Below, piece by piece: positions 53,249 to 62,839 of a stretch of 64,000 nt of DNA (position 1 is the first letter of the stretch; each line of letters starts with the position of its first letter). Under the pieces are notes generated by a model. The model was not told the origin of the DNA. It saw only the letters and a list, made by a program, of their open reading frames with translations, and did no database searches. The position numbers and the translations under genes were made by a program. The stretch is from Acetobacter orleanensis (GTDB taxonomy: Bacteria; Pseudomonadota; Alphaproteobacteria; Acetobacterales; Acetobacteraceae). The stretch is from assembly GCF_001581005.1 (NCBI RefSeq), contig NZ_LHZV01000067.1, positions 248,001-312,000 on the forward strand, in the 5' to 3' direction.

Positions 53249-55092
53249 GCGCCTTCTCCCTGTTCCGTCGTCTCGGTCGGCTTTTTTCGATTATGCAGCA
53301 TGGCGAAAACACATGGCACAAACAGCAAGGTTGCAACTGTTGCCACCAGCAGGCCGCCCATGACGGCTTTGCCCAGCGGCGCGTTCTGAGAATTACTGAT
53401 GGACATGGGCAGCATCCCGACAATCATGGCGGAGGCTGTCATCAGCACGGGGCGGATACGCTCAAACCCCGCTTCGATCGCGGCGGCAATGGCGTCTCCA
53501 TGCTCTTCAAGCCGCTCCCGCGCGAAGGACACCACCAGAATGGCGTTGGCCGTTGCGGTGCCCATACACATGATCGCCCCAGTCAGCGCAGGCACCGAGA
53601 GCGCGGTGTGTGTCAGGAACAGGCTCCACGCAATCCCTGCCAATGCGCCCGGAAGAGCTGTGATGATGATGAACGGGTCCAGCCAGGACTGAAAATTCAC
53701 GACAATCAGCAGGTAAACCAGCAGGATGGACATGGCGAGACCGCCCAACAACTGCACATAGGCATTGTTCATAGTTACGGCCTGCCCACGCACCGCCAGC
53801 GTAGAACCTCGCGGCAGATCCGGTCGGACTTCATCCACAATCCGGCTGACTTCACGGGATACGGTGCCAAGATCAATCCCTTCATTGGTGGCATAGATAT
53901 CAAACACCGGCATGATGTTGTAATGCGCCACTTCTCCGGGTGTGCCCGTCTGCACGATCTTGCTCAGACCACCCAGAATCTGCGGGGCCTGACCCGTTGG
54001 ATTGCCGTCACCCTTGTCTATCGGCGTGGTTTCCAGATCGTTCATGGTTTGCAGGAACGTGGCCGGGGTCTGGATATCGATCAGATGCGATACACCCGTC
54101 TTGGTATCCAGCCAGTAGACCTGTCCAACCTGAGAACTGCCAGAGAGAGAAACCAGCATGTTGTTGGCAACGTCCGCTTCCGTAATACCCGTGCCCAACG
54201 CGTAGGTACGCTTGGTATTCACGCGCAGCGTGGGAGTTGTCATAGGCTGCTGGACGGACACATCCGTCAGCCCTGTCACGTGCCGCAAACGTTCTGCCAG
54301 ACGGTTGGCAAAGCGGAAATTGTCCGCAAGGTTACGCCCGGAAATCTGCACATCAATAGGGGCTGGTAGACCGAAGTTCAGGATCTTGGCGGTCAGATCC
54401 CCCGGCATGAAGGAAATCTGCGTGCCGGGAAATTTCTCGCTCAGGTTTTTGCGGATCATCTTGCGATACTCCGCCACAGGAGAGTCCGGGTCCTTCAGCG
54501 AAACCGTGAGGTCACAATCCTGCGAACCAACTGTCGGGGTCGGAATATAGGCCTGATTCAGGGAACTGAAGGGCAGACCGCAGTTTGCGACAATACTTTC
54601 CACCTGCCCCGGCAGTGTCCGCTCAATCTCATCATTCACAAGCTGGGAAACCGTGCCGGTTTCCGATAGCCTTGTGCCCAGAGGCGCGCGCATGTGAATG
54701 GCCATGGCATCGGAATTGATTTCCGGGAAGAAGTCCTGCCCCACAAAGATCAGCAGCCCCAGAGACGCCAGAGAGCACATAACAAACACCGGAATGAATG
54801 TCTTCCGTGTTGCCACCAGATATTTCAGAAGTTCCTGATAGCGCTGCCGGAACGCCTCGAATTTGCGTTCAAATCCTTTCTGGAACCGGCCAAAAATGGT
54901 TTTGGGCGCCACCGGACCATGGGCATGCGCCGCCACCTGAGCCGCAAGCATATATTTCGCCATGGTTGGCACGAGTGTGCGGGAGAGGATGAAGGAGGCG
55001 ATCATGGCGAAGATGATGGCTTCGGCCATCGGCATGAACAGCCAGCCACGCCCGTCAACTGGAACAGCGGCATCCACACAATACAGATACAC
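53245..55092 (-). CDS. C-terminal fragment of the frameshifted RND permease
   Basis: 615 residues if started at the first in-frame codon near 55092, but the genuine permease sequence begins at about 55039 (WLFMPMAEAI). It holds span 6, the second periplasmic domain (VGQDFFPEINSDAMAIHMRA onward) and spans 7-12, ending with VATVATLLFVPCVFAMLHNR. No good ribosome site is evident, so independent expression is doubtful. Its stop overlaps the adaptor start by 4 bp. Confidence 0.6.
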   Translation of the reverse strand: MYLYCVDAAVPVDGRGWLFMPMAEAIIFAMIASFILSRTLVPTMAKYMLAAQVAAHAHGPVAPKTIFGRFQKGFERKFEAFRQRYQELLKYLVATRKTFIPVFVMCSLASLGLLIFVGQDFFPEINSDAMAIHMRAPLGTRLSETGTVSQLVNDEIERTLPGQVESIVANCGLPFSSLNQAYIPTPTVGSQDCDLTVSLKDPDSPVAEYRKMIRKNLSEKFPGTQISFMPGDLTAKILNFGLPAPIDVQISGRNLADNFRFANRLAERLRHVTGLTDVSVQQPMTTPTLRVNTKRTYALGTGITEADVANNMLVSLSGSSQVGQVYWLDTKTGVSHLIDIQTPATFLQTMNDLETTPIDKGDGNPTGQAPQILGGLSKIVQTGTPGEVAHYNIMPVFDIYATNEGIDLGTVSREVSRIVDEVRPDLPRGSTLAVRGQAVTMNNAYVQLLGGLAMSILLVYLLIVVNFQSWLDPFIIITALPGALAGIAWSLFLTHTALSVPALTGAIMCMGTATANAILVVSFARERLEEHGDAIAAAIEAGFERIRPVLMTASAMIVGMLPMSISNSQNAPLGKAVMGGLLVATVATLLFVPCVFAMLHNRKKPTETTEQGEGA

Positions 55093-56414
55093 AGCGTGGA
55101 AACGAAGGTCGGGATGACGATCTGGTTGGCCGCATCGATAATCGCAGTCTCAAGGTCCTTTTCCATCTCAAGATGCGTATCGATATTTTCGATCATCACC
55201 GTGGCATCATCCACGAGGATACCGACGGCCAGAGCCAGTCCGCCCAGCGTCATGACGTTAATGGTCTGTCCGGCCCAACCTAGCCCAATAACGGAGCACA
55301 GCATGGCCAGCGGAATGGAGGTCGCGATAATCACGGTGGAACGCCATGAGCCAAGGAAGAGCAGCACCACCAACCCGGTCAGACAGGCGGCTGTCAGCAT
55401 TTCCCGCAACACGTCCTCCACGGAGTCTTTCACAAAGGTGGAGGCATCATTCAGCACCTTGATGCTCACACCCTGCGGCAGCGTGTTGACGATACCGGGC
55501 AGCAGTTTCTTGACACCGGCCACAACATCCAGCGTCGAAGCATCCCCGCTCTTCATGACCACAATCAGAACGCCCTGCTGGCCTTTAACCAGCACAAGGT
55601 TGGTCTGGGGTGGTCCACCCTGATGCACCCACGCCACGTCCTGCAGGCGGACCACGGCATTGCCCACCTGCTTGATGGGCAGCATGTTGAGGTCATTCAT
55701 ATCCCGCGGCGAGGCGTTGGTCTGCACCATCCAGTCCAACGCGCCAATCCGCTGGTCACCAGCGGGCAGCACAATATTCTGGCTGTTCAGAGCTTTGGAA
55801 ACATCAACGGGCGAGAGCCGGTGCGCCAACAGTTTGACCGGGTCCAGATCCACCATCACGTTGCCGGGCATCCCGCCGTAAGGGTTCGGGATGGCCGCCC
55901 CTGCGACGGAGACCAGCGCAGGCCGGATCAGGTTGGACGACATATCGTAGATCTGTGAGGCCGTCATGGAGGTCGAGGAGACCTGCAACGTGATGACCGG
56001 CACAGAGGAGGCATTATAGGCCAGCACTAGCGGCGGCGTGGCGCCCGTGGGCATCTGCTTGATGACAGTCTGGGAGACCGAAGTGATCTGCGTCTGCGCG
56101 ACAGAGGTATCCGTGCCGGGCTGGAAGAAGATTTTGACAATCCCGCGCCCGTAATAGGACTGGCTTTCAATATGCTCGATATTGTTCACGGTCGCGGTCA
56201 GCGCACGCTCGTAGTAATAGATCATGCGGCCGGACATGTCTTCCGGCATCAGACCGGTATAGTTCCAGACAACCGCCACCACCGGAATCTTGATACTGGG
56301 GAAGACGTCAGTCGGGGTTGTGAAAACGCCCCTGATGCCAAACACCAGAATCAGAATGGAGAGCACCACAAAGGTATACGGCTTTTTAAGCGCCGTTACG
56401 ACAATCTCATTCAT
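55002..56414 (-). CDS. N-terminal fragment of the frameshifted RND permease
   Basis: 470 residues, of which the first ~455 are permease. MNEIVVTALKKPYTFVVLSI begins the first membrane span; the first periplasmic domain (residues about 35-330) and spans 2-5 follow, including the proton-relay motif VDDATVMIENID. The last 12 residues (after GVAG) are out-of-frame. As a separate product it lacks half of the spans and the second periplasmic domain, so it should not pump. It starts 117 bp after the sensor-kinase gene. Confidence 0.75.
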   Translation of the reverse strand: MNEIVVTALKKPYTFVVLSILILVFGIRGVFTTPTDVFPSIKIPVVAVVWNYTGLMPEDMSGRMIYYYERALTATVNNIEHIESQSYYGRGIVKIFFQPGTDTSVAQTQITSVSQTVIKQMPTGATPPLVLAYNASSVPVITLQVSSTSMTASQIYDMSSNLIRPALVSVAGAAIPNPYGGMPGNVMVDLDPVKLLAHRLSPVDVSKALNSQNIVLPAGDQRIGALDWMVQTNASPRDMNDLNMLPIKQVGNAVVRLQDVAWVHQGGPPQTNLVLVKGQQGVLIVVMKSGDASTLDVVAGVKKLLPGIVNTLPQGVSIKVLNDASTFVKDSVEDVLREMLTAACLTGLVVLLFLGSWRSTVIIATSIPLAMLCSVIGLGWAGQTINVMTLGGLALAVGILVDDATVMIENIDTHLEMEKDLETAIIDAANQIVIPTFVSTLCICIVWMPLFQLTGVAGCSCRWPKPSSSP

Positions 56415-56530
56415 ACGTGCCAGCCCCTGCCGACACGCCTAAACGCCAGCATCCAGATAAATCGCTCATACGAACTGAGATACAGACATCCCCTCAGAGC
56501 GCCAATAAAAATGCGTTTAATCTTGGTTTT

Positions 56531-57901
56531 TCAAGGATTCTGTAACAGAAATATAATACTGAAGCGTGTGCCACGCCCATCCGGCCCGGCATCAATCTGC
56601 ACCGTGGCGTCATGTAGATGCGCAATGGCCGAAACAAGGCTGAGCCCCAGCCCGCTGCCCGGAACATGGCGGCTTTTATCCGAGCGATAGAACCGGGAGA
56701 GCACGGCCCCGCGCTCTTCGGGCACAATGCCAATCCCGTTATCTGTCACCATCAGGCAGACCGCGCCCTCCTGACGACGGACAGTGACCGTGATCTGCCC
56801 GCCCTCCGGCGTAAATTTGATGGCGTTATCCACCAGATTGACCAGAAGTTCGATCAGCAGATGCCTATCCCCTTCCAGACTGATGGGCACGGCGGTGGGG
56901 TCCATGACCAGCGTCACCCCCTCCGTTTCCGCAATCGGCTCATAGAGATCGACCACGTCAGCCCCGAGGTCATTCAGATTGACCGTCTCAAACCCGGCGC
57001 GGCGGCGGCTGCTTTCCAGTTCCGCAATGCGCAGCAGCGCGGTGATAATCCCAAGGCACTGGTCAAGGTTATCCACGGCCCTGCTAACAGCCTCTTCCAG
57101 CGCCTCGCGCTCTCCACCGGAAGTCAGCGCACGCTCCAGCTTGGCCCGCACGCGGGAGAGCGGTGTGCGAAGGTCATGCGCGATGTCGTTCCCCACCTCC
57201 CGCATCCCGTCCATCAGCCGTTCCAGCCTGTCCAGCATGCGGTTTACGCTGCCTGCCAGACGCTCCAGATCATCGCGCTCCTTCCCTGCGGGCAGACGTT
57301 CATGAATGTCCCCAGCCATGATGAGGTCAATAGCCTCATGCATTTCCTTCACCCGGAACAGGGCGCGGCGGCTCAGCACCATGCCCAGCAGCAGGGCGAA
57401 CAGTAGCGTGGGCACCGCCGCAACCAGTGTTGCGTGCCGCAGCATCAGCTTTTGCTCGGCCAGCAAGTGGAAACTCCGCCCCAGCACCAGAATGGTGCCA
57501 TCCGGCAGGGTTTCCGCCAGCAACCGCAGCGGATAGGCCGCCCCTTCCTCGGGATAGATTTCGATATTATGCGGCTTACCGTCCGCCACCAGCCCTTTGG
57601 GCCATGAGTGCAGGTCTCCAGTAATCAGGGCGTGGCTGGCGTCAAACAGCCCAGCGCTGCTGATAACCAGCCGCAAGTCATCCGTGGCGCGTTTACGGAC
57701 GACATATTCCAGATGCTCTGGCGTCATCTGCGACAGCAGACGTGCCTCGCCGCGCAGCAGTTCAGTTGAGCGGCGGGATTCCACGGCTTCCATCTGGGTG
57801 TAAACCAGCGCGAACTGCATCACCATCACCCCCGCCATGGCCGCCAGAGCAGCCAGTGTCAGGCGGAAGGTCGCGGTGCGGAAAAGTTCAGTCAGGAACA
57901 C
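56531..57901 (-). CDS. two-component sensor histidine kinase (EnvZ/CusS type)
   Basis: 456 residues from the GTG at 57901 (AGGA about 11 bp upstream); a GTG at 57922 is an alternative. Two membrane spans (LTLAALAAMAGVMVMQFALV and ATLVAAVPTLLFALLLGMVL) flank a periplasmic sensor loop of about 125 residues. A HAMP linker, the phospho-acceptor H-box (HDLRTPLSRVRAKLERAL), the N-box (LVNLVDNAIKFTPEGG), and the DNGIGI and GSGLGLSLV boxes follow. It overlaps the response-regulator gene by 14 bp. It lies directly upstream of the second RND operon on the same strand and probably controls it; the signal is unknown. Confidence 0.88.
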   Translation of the reverse strand: MFLTELFRTATFRLTLAALAAMAGVMVMQFALVYTQMEAVESRRSTELLRGEARLLSQMTPEHLEYVVRKRATDDLRLVISSAGLFDASHALITGDLHSWPKGLVADGKPHNIEIYPEEGAAYPLRLLAETLPDGTILVLGRSFHLLAEQKLMLRHATLVAAVPTLLFALLLGMVLSRRALFRVKEMHEAIDLIMAGDIHERLPAGKERDDLERLAGSVNRMLDRLERLMDGMREVGNDIAHDLRTPLSRVRAKLERALTSGGEREALEEAVSRAVDNLDQCLGIITALLRIAELESSRRRAGFETVNLNDLGADVVDLYEPIAETEGVTLVMDPTAVPISLEGDRHLLIELLVNLVDNAIKFTPEGGQITVTVRRQEGAVCLMVTDNGIGIVPEERGAVLSRFYRSDKSRHVPGSGLGLSLVSAIAHLHDATVQIDAGPDGRGTRFSIIFLLQNP

Positions 57902-58631
57902 GCAGCAGAAATCCTGTGCCACGAATGCTGCGGATCAGCGGGTCTTCTCCGGGTGCATCCACTTTCCGCCGCAGCTTGCCGATATGCACGTCCACCAGAT
58001 TGGTGCGCGGAATAAAGCGATACTGCCAAACATCTTCCAACATCATGGAGCGCGTCAGCACCTGTCCGGGCCTGCGCATGAGATATTCCAGCAGGCGAAA
58101 TTCACGCGGCAGGAGTTCAATCTCCCGCCCGTCCCGCCACACACGGCGCTCGATTAGATCCATGGACAATGGGCCGACACGCAGCGTGGTGTTGCGCGTA
58201 TCATCCGGGCGACGCAGCAGTGCCTCGACCCGCGCCATCAGTTCTTCCATCGCGAAGGGCTTGGTCAGATAATCATCCCCCCCCGCTTTCAGACCCGTGA
58301 CGCGATCATCCACGGCGGACAGCGCCGAGAGCACAAGCACGGGCGTGCGGATACCGCGCTGACGCACGGCCTCGATCACGCTCAGCCCGTCCATACCCGG
58401 CAGCAGGCGGTCCACCACCATGACATGCGCTTCACCCAGTAGAGCCGCCGTTAGGCCGGCATCCCCCGTTTCCTCATGCCGGACTTCAAAACCGTGGGCC
58501 ATCAGTTCGCCCACAATTTCCTCGGCAATGGCGCTGTCATCCTCGATCAGCAGCACGACGCCTCTGGACTGGCCGGGCTCGACGGGCTGTACCGTATCCG
58601 GATCTGTATTGAGTGCTGTTTCTTCCGTCAT
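57888..58631 (-). CDS. OmpR-family response regulator
   Basis: 247 residues. The receiver domain (about 25-140) has VVLLIEDDSA, the phospho-acceptor Asp in VMVVDRLLPGMDG, and the conserved Lys in YLTKPFAMEELMARV. The C-terminal winged helix (about 150-245) has ELLPREFRLLEYLMRRPGQV and the recognition region FIPRTNLVDVHIGKLRRKVD. It is the cognate partner of the adjacent kinase. Its ATG overlaps the rmuC stop by 4 bp, so regulator expression is tied to rmuC transcription. The likely target is the RND operon downstream (inference from position). Confidence 0.92.
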   Translation of the reverse strand: MTEETALNTDPDTVQPVEPGQSRGVVLLIEDDSAIAEEIVGELMAHGFEVRHEETGDAGLTAALLGEAHVMVVDRLLPGMDGLSVIEAVRQRGIRTPVLVLSALSAVDDRVTGLKAGGDDYLTKPFAMEELMARVEALLRRPDDTRNTTLRVGPLSMDLIERRVWRDGREIELLPREFRLLEYLMRRPGQVLTRSMMLEDVWQYRFIPRTNLVDVHIGKLRRKVDAPGEDPLIRSIRGTGFLLRVPD

Positions 58632-59911
58632 GACTGTCCTGATGCTGTGTTCTCCGTGTCAGGGCCAGTAAATTCCATTTCAGGATTAAGCGCCATCTCT
58701 TCCGTCTCCGGCGCATCCAACTCCCTCAGGCGACGACTGACAACACGGGTGCGCCTGCGCGCTTCCTCAATAGACGTGGACATGGCCTGTGCGTTCCGTG
58801 CCAGTTTTTCCAGCACGCTATCCATACGGATCATTTCCTGACGGGTGGCGCCCAACAGACGGGCAATGGTTTCCGTCCGCTCTTCCAGCGCGAGCGTGAC
58901 GTACCCTAGATGGACCGTGCGCAACAGGGCGGGCATCAGGGCCGGTCCCATGATCATCACCCGGCAGGTACGGCCAATTTCATCAATCAGGCCGGGAATG
59001 CGCGCAGCTTCCGCATAAAGCCCGTCCGTGGGCAGGTACAGAACGGCAAATTCCACCGTGCGGGGTGGGTGAATATACTTGGTCGCAATTTTTCGTGCTT
59101 CCAGCCGCAGCGTGCTTTCAAGAGACTTACGGGCTGCTTTTTCCGCCGCCGCATCCCCCTCATCCACCGCGTTCAGCAGGCGCTCATACGCCTCGGTCGG
59201 AAACTTGCTATCCACCGGCAGGACCGGCGGTGTGCTGGCGCGCACGGGCATGCGAATAGCAAATTCCACCACATCATTCCCCGGCCCCAGCCGCACATTC
59301 GAGTCGTAAGACCCTTCGGGCAAAACGTCATCCAGAATGGCCTTAAGCTGGGCTTCCCCCCAGCCACCACGGGTCTTCACATTGCCGAACAGCCGCTTGA
59401 GGTCGCTGATCTGTGCGGTCATGGCGCGGACTTCTCCCATGGCTGTCTGCATGGCGCTGAACTGCTCCAGCACACGCTGGAAAGACGTCTGCATCTGCCG
59501 CTCCACGGCCTCATGCAACTGGTCCGTCACCGCTACGCGAATGGCGGAAAGCTGGCGGGCGGAGGCTTCCGCCATCTCGCGCAGTGCCTCGGCTTGGGCG
59601 GCCCGCACTTCCGCCTGCTCCCGCCCCATGCTGCCCGCCATGCCTGCCAGACGCTCGGCCAGTTCCGTGCGCACCTGCTCAATCCGCCCCGTCATGACGC
59701 GTTCCATTTCCGCCAGATGGGTTCTCTGATGCGCCGCCTCTGTGCGAGCGGCAGCGGTTTCCTGCTCCATCAGCACATAGAGCCGGGCCAGCAGGTCTGT
59801 ATCCGCGCCGCCCGGCCCTTTGCGCCCGTTTACCGTCAAAAACCAGACCAGTGCGGCTCCAAGTGCAAGTGCCCCCAAAGCCACAACAGCCAGCATTATT
59901 CCATCATCCAT
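58628..59911 (-). CDS. rmuC: DNA recombination protein RmuC
   Basis: 427 residues. An N-terminal membrane segment (MLAVVALGALALGAALVWFL) precedes a long coiled coil (about 35-155, rich in Ala/Glu/Arg) and the RmuC nuclease-like core: GGWGEAQLKAILDDVLPEGS, then LPVDSKFPTEAYERLLNAVD and FAVLYLPTDGLYAEA. The family limits inversions at short inverted repeats and belongs to a nuclease-like fold. It is the first gene of a unit with the response regulator and kinase, an unusual partner for them. Confidence 0.93.
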   Translation of the reverse strand: MDDGIMLAVVALGALALGAALVWFLTVNGRKGPGGADTDLLARLYVLMEQETAAARTEAAHQRTHLAEMERVMTGRIEQVRTELAERLAGMAGSMGREQAEVRAAQAEALREMAEASARQLSAIRVAVTDQLHEAVERQMQTSFQRVLEQFSAMQTAMGEVRAMTAQISDLKRLFGNVKTRGGWGEAQLKAILDDVLPEGSYDSNVRLGPGNDVVEFAIRMPVRASTPPVLPVDSKFPTEAYERLLNAVDEGDAAAEKAARKSLESTLRLEARKIATKYIHPPRTVEFAVLYLPTDGLYAEAARIPGLIDEIGRTCRVMIMGPALMPALLRTVHLGYVTLALEERTETIARLLGATRQEMIRMDSVLEKLARNAQAMSTSIEEARRRTRVVSRRLRELDAPETEEMALNPEMEFTGPDTENTASGQS

Positions 59912-60088
59912 TCGTGATCTGTCTCATTTTCTCTCGGCAGGGAGGCCGGTTCGTGCTGAGCTTGCTTCACAAGACGTTACGAGGCCTCAGCAACGAAAAG
60001 CCTGTCTGCAACAGCACCCAAGGTTTGCCGCGCGGCTTCGGCGTTGACAAGAATAATTAGAACAAACAGGGGACATACCCTCTTGGCC

Positions 60089-61378
60089 ATGCCTGACTTG
60101 ACCCACTCCGCCCCCGCCCGATCCTCCCGCGCGCACCTGTTCTATATTCAGGTGGTAATTGCCGTTATAGCAGGCATCCTCGTAGGCTATTTCTTCCCCA
60201 CTCTTGGCGCGGCCCTCCGTCCGCTGGGGGATGGGTTTGTCAAACTCATCAAAATGGTCATCGCACCAGTTATTTTCTTGACTGTCTGTACTGGCATTGC
60301 GGGCATGGCCGACCTTAAACAGACAGGCCGCGTGGCCGGAAAAGCCATGATCTATTTCCTGTGCTTTTCCACGCTGGCGCTCATTATTGGTATGCTGGTG
60401 GCCAATATCGCGCGCCCCGGTGCCGGGCTGCATATCAAACCGGCCTCTCTCGATACCGGCTCTGTCACAACCTTTGTGAACGCAGCCCACAACCACTCCT
60501 TTACCGAATTCCTGATGGGGATCATCCCCAACACCACCGCCGGGGCTTTTACATCGGGTGAAATTTTGCAGGTTCTGCTGATTGCCATTCTATTTGGTGT
60601 CAGCCTCGCGCAGATGGGCGAGAGCGGCCAGAAAGTGCTGTCTCTCTTCCGCAGCCTGACAGAACTGGTCTTCGGCGTGGTGCGTCTGGTGATGTATGTC
60701 GCCCCTATTGGTGCGTTTGGGGCCATGGCCTTTACGGTTGGTAAATTTGGCGTGGCGTCCATTGGCCACCTGTTTGAACTGGTGCTGGCGTTTTACCTGA
60801 CCGCCATTCTGTTTATCTGCGGCGTTCTCGGGCTGGTCACGCGGATGATGGGCTTCAGTATTTTCCGCCTGCTGGCCTACATCAAGGAAGAATTGCTGAT
60901 TGTGCTCGGCACCAGTTCTTCGGAATCCGCCCTACCGGGCCTGATTTCCAAACTGGAAAAAGCCGGCTGCCCTCAGGGTATTGTCGGGCTTGTCGTGCCG
61001 ATGGGCTATTCCTTCAATCTGGACGGCACCAACATTTATATGACACTTGCCGCCCTGTTTATCGCTCAGGCAACGGACGTGCATCTAGGCCTTGGGGAAC
61101 AGCTTGCCCTGCTGCTGGTGGCCATGGTGAGTTCCAAGGGTGCCGCGGGCGTAACCGGAGCTGGCTTTATTACGCTGGCTGCAACGCTTTCCGTTGTTCC
61201 CAGCGTCCCCGTAGCTGGAATGGCCCTTATTCTGGGCATTGACCGCTTTATGTCAGAGTGTCGCTCTCTGACCAATCTTGTGGGGAATGCCGTGGCTGCT
61301 CTCGTTATTTCCCGATGGGAAAATGCACTGGATACAGAGCAGCTCCACGCCGCGCTAAACGATAAAACACACGCCTGA
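60089..61378 (+). CDS. dctA: dicarboxylate:cation symporter, DctA-like (DAACS family)
   Basis: 429 residues from the ATG at 60089; an in-frame TTG at 60044 is the alternative, and neither has a strong ribosome site. It has eight spans plus two re-entrant hairpins. The family's serine-rich hairpin [20 protein letters not shown] and the substrate motif [20 protein letters not shown] are intact. It imports C4-dicarboxylates such as succinate, fumarate and malate. A TTGACA at 60044-60049 may be a -35 element. It is followed 61 bp later by a KgtP-like carrier on the same strand, making a small organic-acid uptake pair. Confidence 0.9.
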   Translation: MPDLTHSAPARSSRAHLFYIQVVIAVIAGILVGYFFPTLGAALRPLGDGFVKLIKMVIAPVIFLTVCTGIAGMADLKQTGRVAGKAMIYFLCFSTLALIIGMLVANIARPGAGLHIKPASLDTGSVTTFVNAAHNHSFTEFLMGIIPNTTAGAFTSGEILQVLLIAILFGVSLAQMGESGQKVLSLFRSLTELVFGVVRLVMYVAPIGAFGAMAFTVGKFGVASIGHLFELVLAFYLTAILFICGVLGLVTRMMGFSIFRLLAYIKEELLIVLGTSSSESALPGLISKLEKAGCPQGIVGLVVPMGYSFNLDGTNIYMTLAALFIAQATDVHLGLGEQLALLLVAMVSSKGAAGVTGAGFITLAATLSVVPSVPVAGMALILGIDRFMSECRSLTNLVGNAVAALVISRWENALDTEQLHAALNDKTHA

Positions 61379-61439
61379 GCAATCCCTTCTTCTTTTTTGC
61401 GCCTTTAAAAGCCCCTTACCCGATGCGAGACTGTGCGAC

Positions 61440-62714
61440 ATGAAAACCGGAATAACAACGGCGCAGCGCCTTCGTGGCATTCTGGCAGGGTCTGCTGGAA
61501 ACCTGCTGGAATATTACGACTGGTATGTCTATTCCTCCTTTGCCATCTATTTCGCACACGCGTTCTTCCCACACGGAAACCAGACAGCAGAACTGCTGAA
61601 TGCCGCTGCAATTTTTGCGGTCGGATTTTTTATGCGCCCGGTTGGCGGCTGGCTGCTTGGTATGGCGGCAGACCGTTATGGCCGCCGCACGGCCCTGACC
61701 TATTCCGTTACCGCCATGTGTGTTGGCTCACTGGCCATTGCTGTCTGCCCAACCTATGAGCAGATCGGGCTTTTAGCACCCGCCATTCTGCTTTTGGCCC
61801 GACTGGTGCAGGGCCTCAGTCTGGGTGGGGAATATGGGGCCTCCGCCACCTATCTGGCGGAAATGGCCTCCGCTGGCCATCGCGGTTTCTGGTCTGGTTT
61901 TCTCTATGTCACACTGGTGATGGGGCAGCTCCTCGCCCTCGTTCTTCTGCTCCTCATGCAATATGTGCTGCTCACACCGGAACAGATTGCAACATGGGGC
62001 TGGCGCGTACCCTTCTTTATCGGAGCGCTCGGGGCTTTGCTGATCTTCTGGCTCCGGCGGCATATGCAGGAAAGCGAGCGTTTTGAAAAATCCGCTCAGC
62101 AAAAAGAAAAAGGAGGGGTGCGCACTCTTTTGCAATATCCCCGCGCCGTGCTGACCGTGTGCGGCATGACGCTGGGCGGCACCGTCATTTTCTATACCTA
62201 CACAATTTATATGCAGAAATATCTTGCCAACACCGTTGGTTTTCCAAAAGAGACCGCAACGCTGGTCTCCTCAGCCAGTCTGTTTGTTTTTGCTGCCATA
62301 CAACCTGCATTTGGCGCGTTGTCTGACCGTATTGGTCGCCGCCCGCTGCTGCTCTATTTTGGCATTTGCGCCACGCTGGGCACTGTGCCTCTGCTGACAG
62401 TGCTGTCAGGTGTTCACTCCCCATGGGCAGCTTTTGCGCTGATTACAGGCGCGCTGTTTATTGCGTCCGGCTACACATCCATTAACGCGGTGGTGAAAGC
62501 GGAACTCTTCCCCACCCGCATCCGCGCGCTGGGCGTCGCACTCCCTTATGCCGTGACGGTCTCTGTTTTTGGCGGCACGACGGAATATATCGCACTATGG
62601 TGCAAACAGGCCGGGCATGAAGGCTGGTTTGCCTATTACGTTTCCGCCTGCGCTCTCGTCACGCTGCTGACCGTGCTGACACTCCCGAAAACCACACGGA
62701 TTGATGAGAGCTGA
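61440..62714 (+). CDS. kgtP: MFS metabolite:H+ symporter, alpha-ketoglutarate permease-like
   Basis: 424 residues, twelve spans. It belongs to the MHS family: GNLLEYYDWYVYSSFAIYFA near the start, the loop motif MAADRYGRRTAL, RLVQGLSLGGEYGASATYLA in span 4-5, and ALSDRIGRRPLL between the halves. LYVTLVMGQLLALVLLLLMQ and FYTYTIYMQKYLANTVGF closely follow E. coli KgtP. It is expected to import 2-oxoglutarate with protons; a related organic acid such as citrate cannot be excluded. Its gene ends just before a TTTCCGGGCG/CGCCCGGAAA inverted repeat. Confidence 0.88.
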   Translation: MKTGITTAQRLRGILAGSAGNLLEYYDWYVYSSFAIYFAHAFFPHGNQTAELLNAAAIFAVGFFMRPVGGWLLGMAADRYGRRTALTYSVTAMCVGSLAIAVCPTYEQIGLLAPAILLLARLVQGLSLGGEYGASATYLAEMASAGHRGFWSGFLYVTLVMGQLLALVLLLLMQYVLLTPEQIATWGWRVPFFIGALGALLIFWLRRHMQESERFEKSAQQKEKGGVRTLLQYPRAVLTVCGMTLGGTVIFYTYTIYMQKYLANTVGFPKETATLVSSASLFVFAAIQPAFGALSDRIGRRPLLLYFGICATLGTVPLLTVLSGVHSPWAAFALITGALFIASGYTSINAVVKAELFPTRIRALGVALPYAVTVSVFGGTTEYIALWCKQAGHEGWFAYYVSACALVTLLTVLTLPKTTRIDES

Positions 62715-62721
62715 TGTTCCT

Positions 62722-62750
62722 TTTCCGGGCGGACACAAATCGCCCGGAAA
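62722..62750. other. inverted repeat after kgtP
   Basis: A perfect 10-bp repeat TTTCCGGGCG/CGCCCGGAAA has a 9-nt loop, 7 bp past the kgtP stop. There is no T-tract after it, so it may be a Rho-type or mRNA 3'-end element rather than a classical terminator. Confidence 0.5.
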
Positions 62751-62839
62751 GCGGCCTTGAAATTGCCATGAGGCGGTCCGTTACTATGCCTTCAGGAGGG
62801 AACACTTCGGTGCTTCCCCCGGTCGTTTCGAGGAGGCAC

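Larger units (their letters stand above)
53245..56414 (-). pseudogene. RND efflux permease, frameshifted
   Basis: Two overlapping frames together make one HAE1-type RND permease. The N-terminal frame starts at 56414 and reads in order through WMPLFQLTGVAG, then goes out of frame (CSCRWPKPSSSP, stop at 55002). The other frame picks up at WLFMPMAEAIIFAMIASFIL and runs to 53245. The break is at 55040-55048, where the plus strand has AGCC twice. A third AGCC unit would restore LTGVAGWLFMPMAEA and give 1057 residues, the normal family length; a single inserted base would also restore frame. It could be a true inactivation, a reversible slippage, or a sequencing error. The operon otherwise looks intact. 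Confidence 0.85.

Noticed and set aside
53245-56414. Two separate genuine RND genes (split pump)
   Set aside because: The halves join exactly within span 6, each lacks what the other has, and one 4-bp unit restores a standard permease; a frameshift is simpler.
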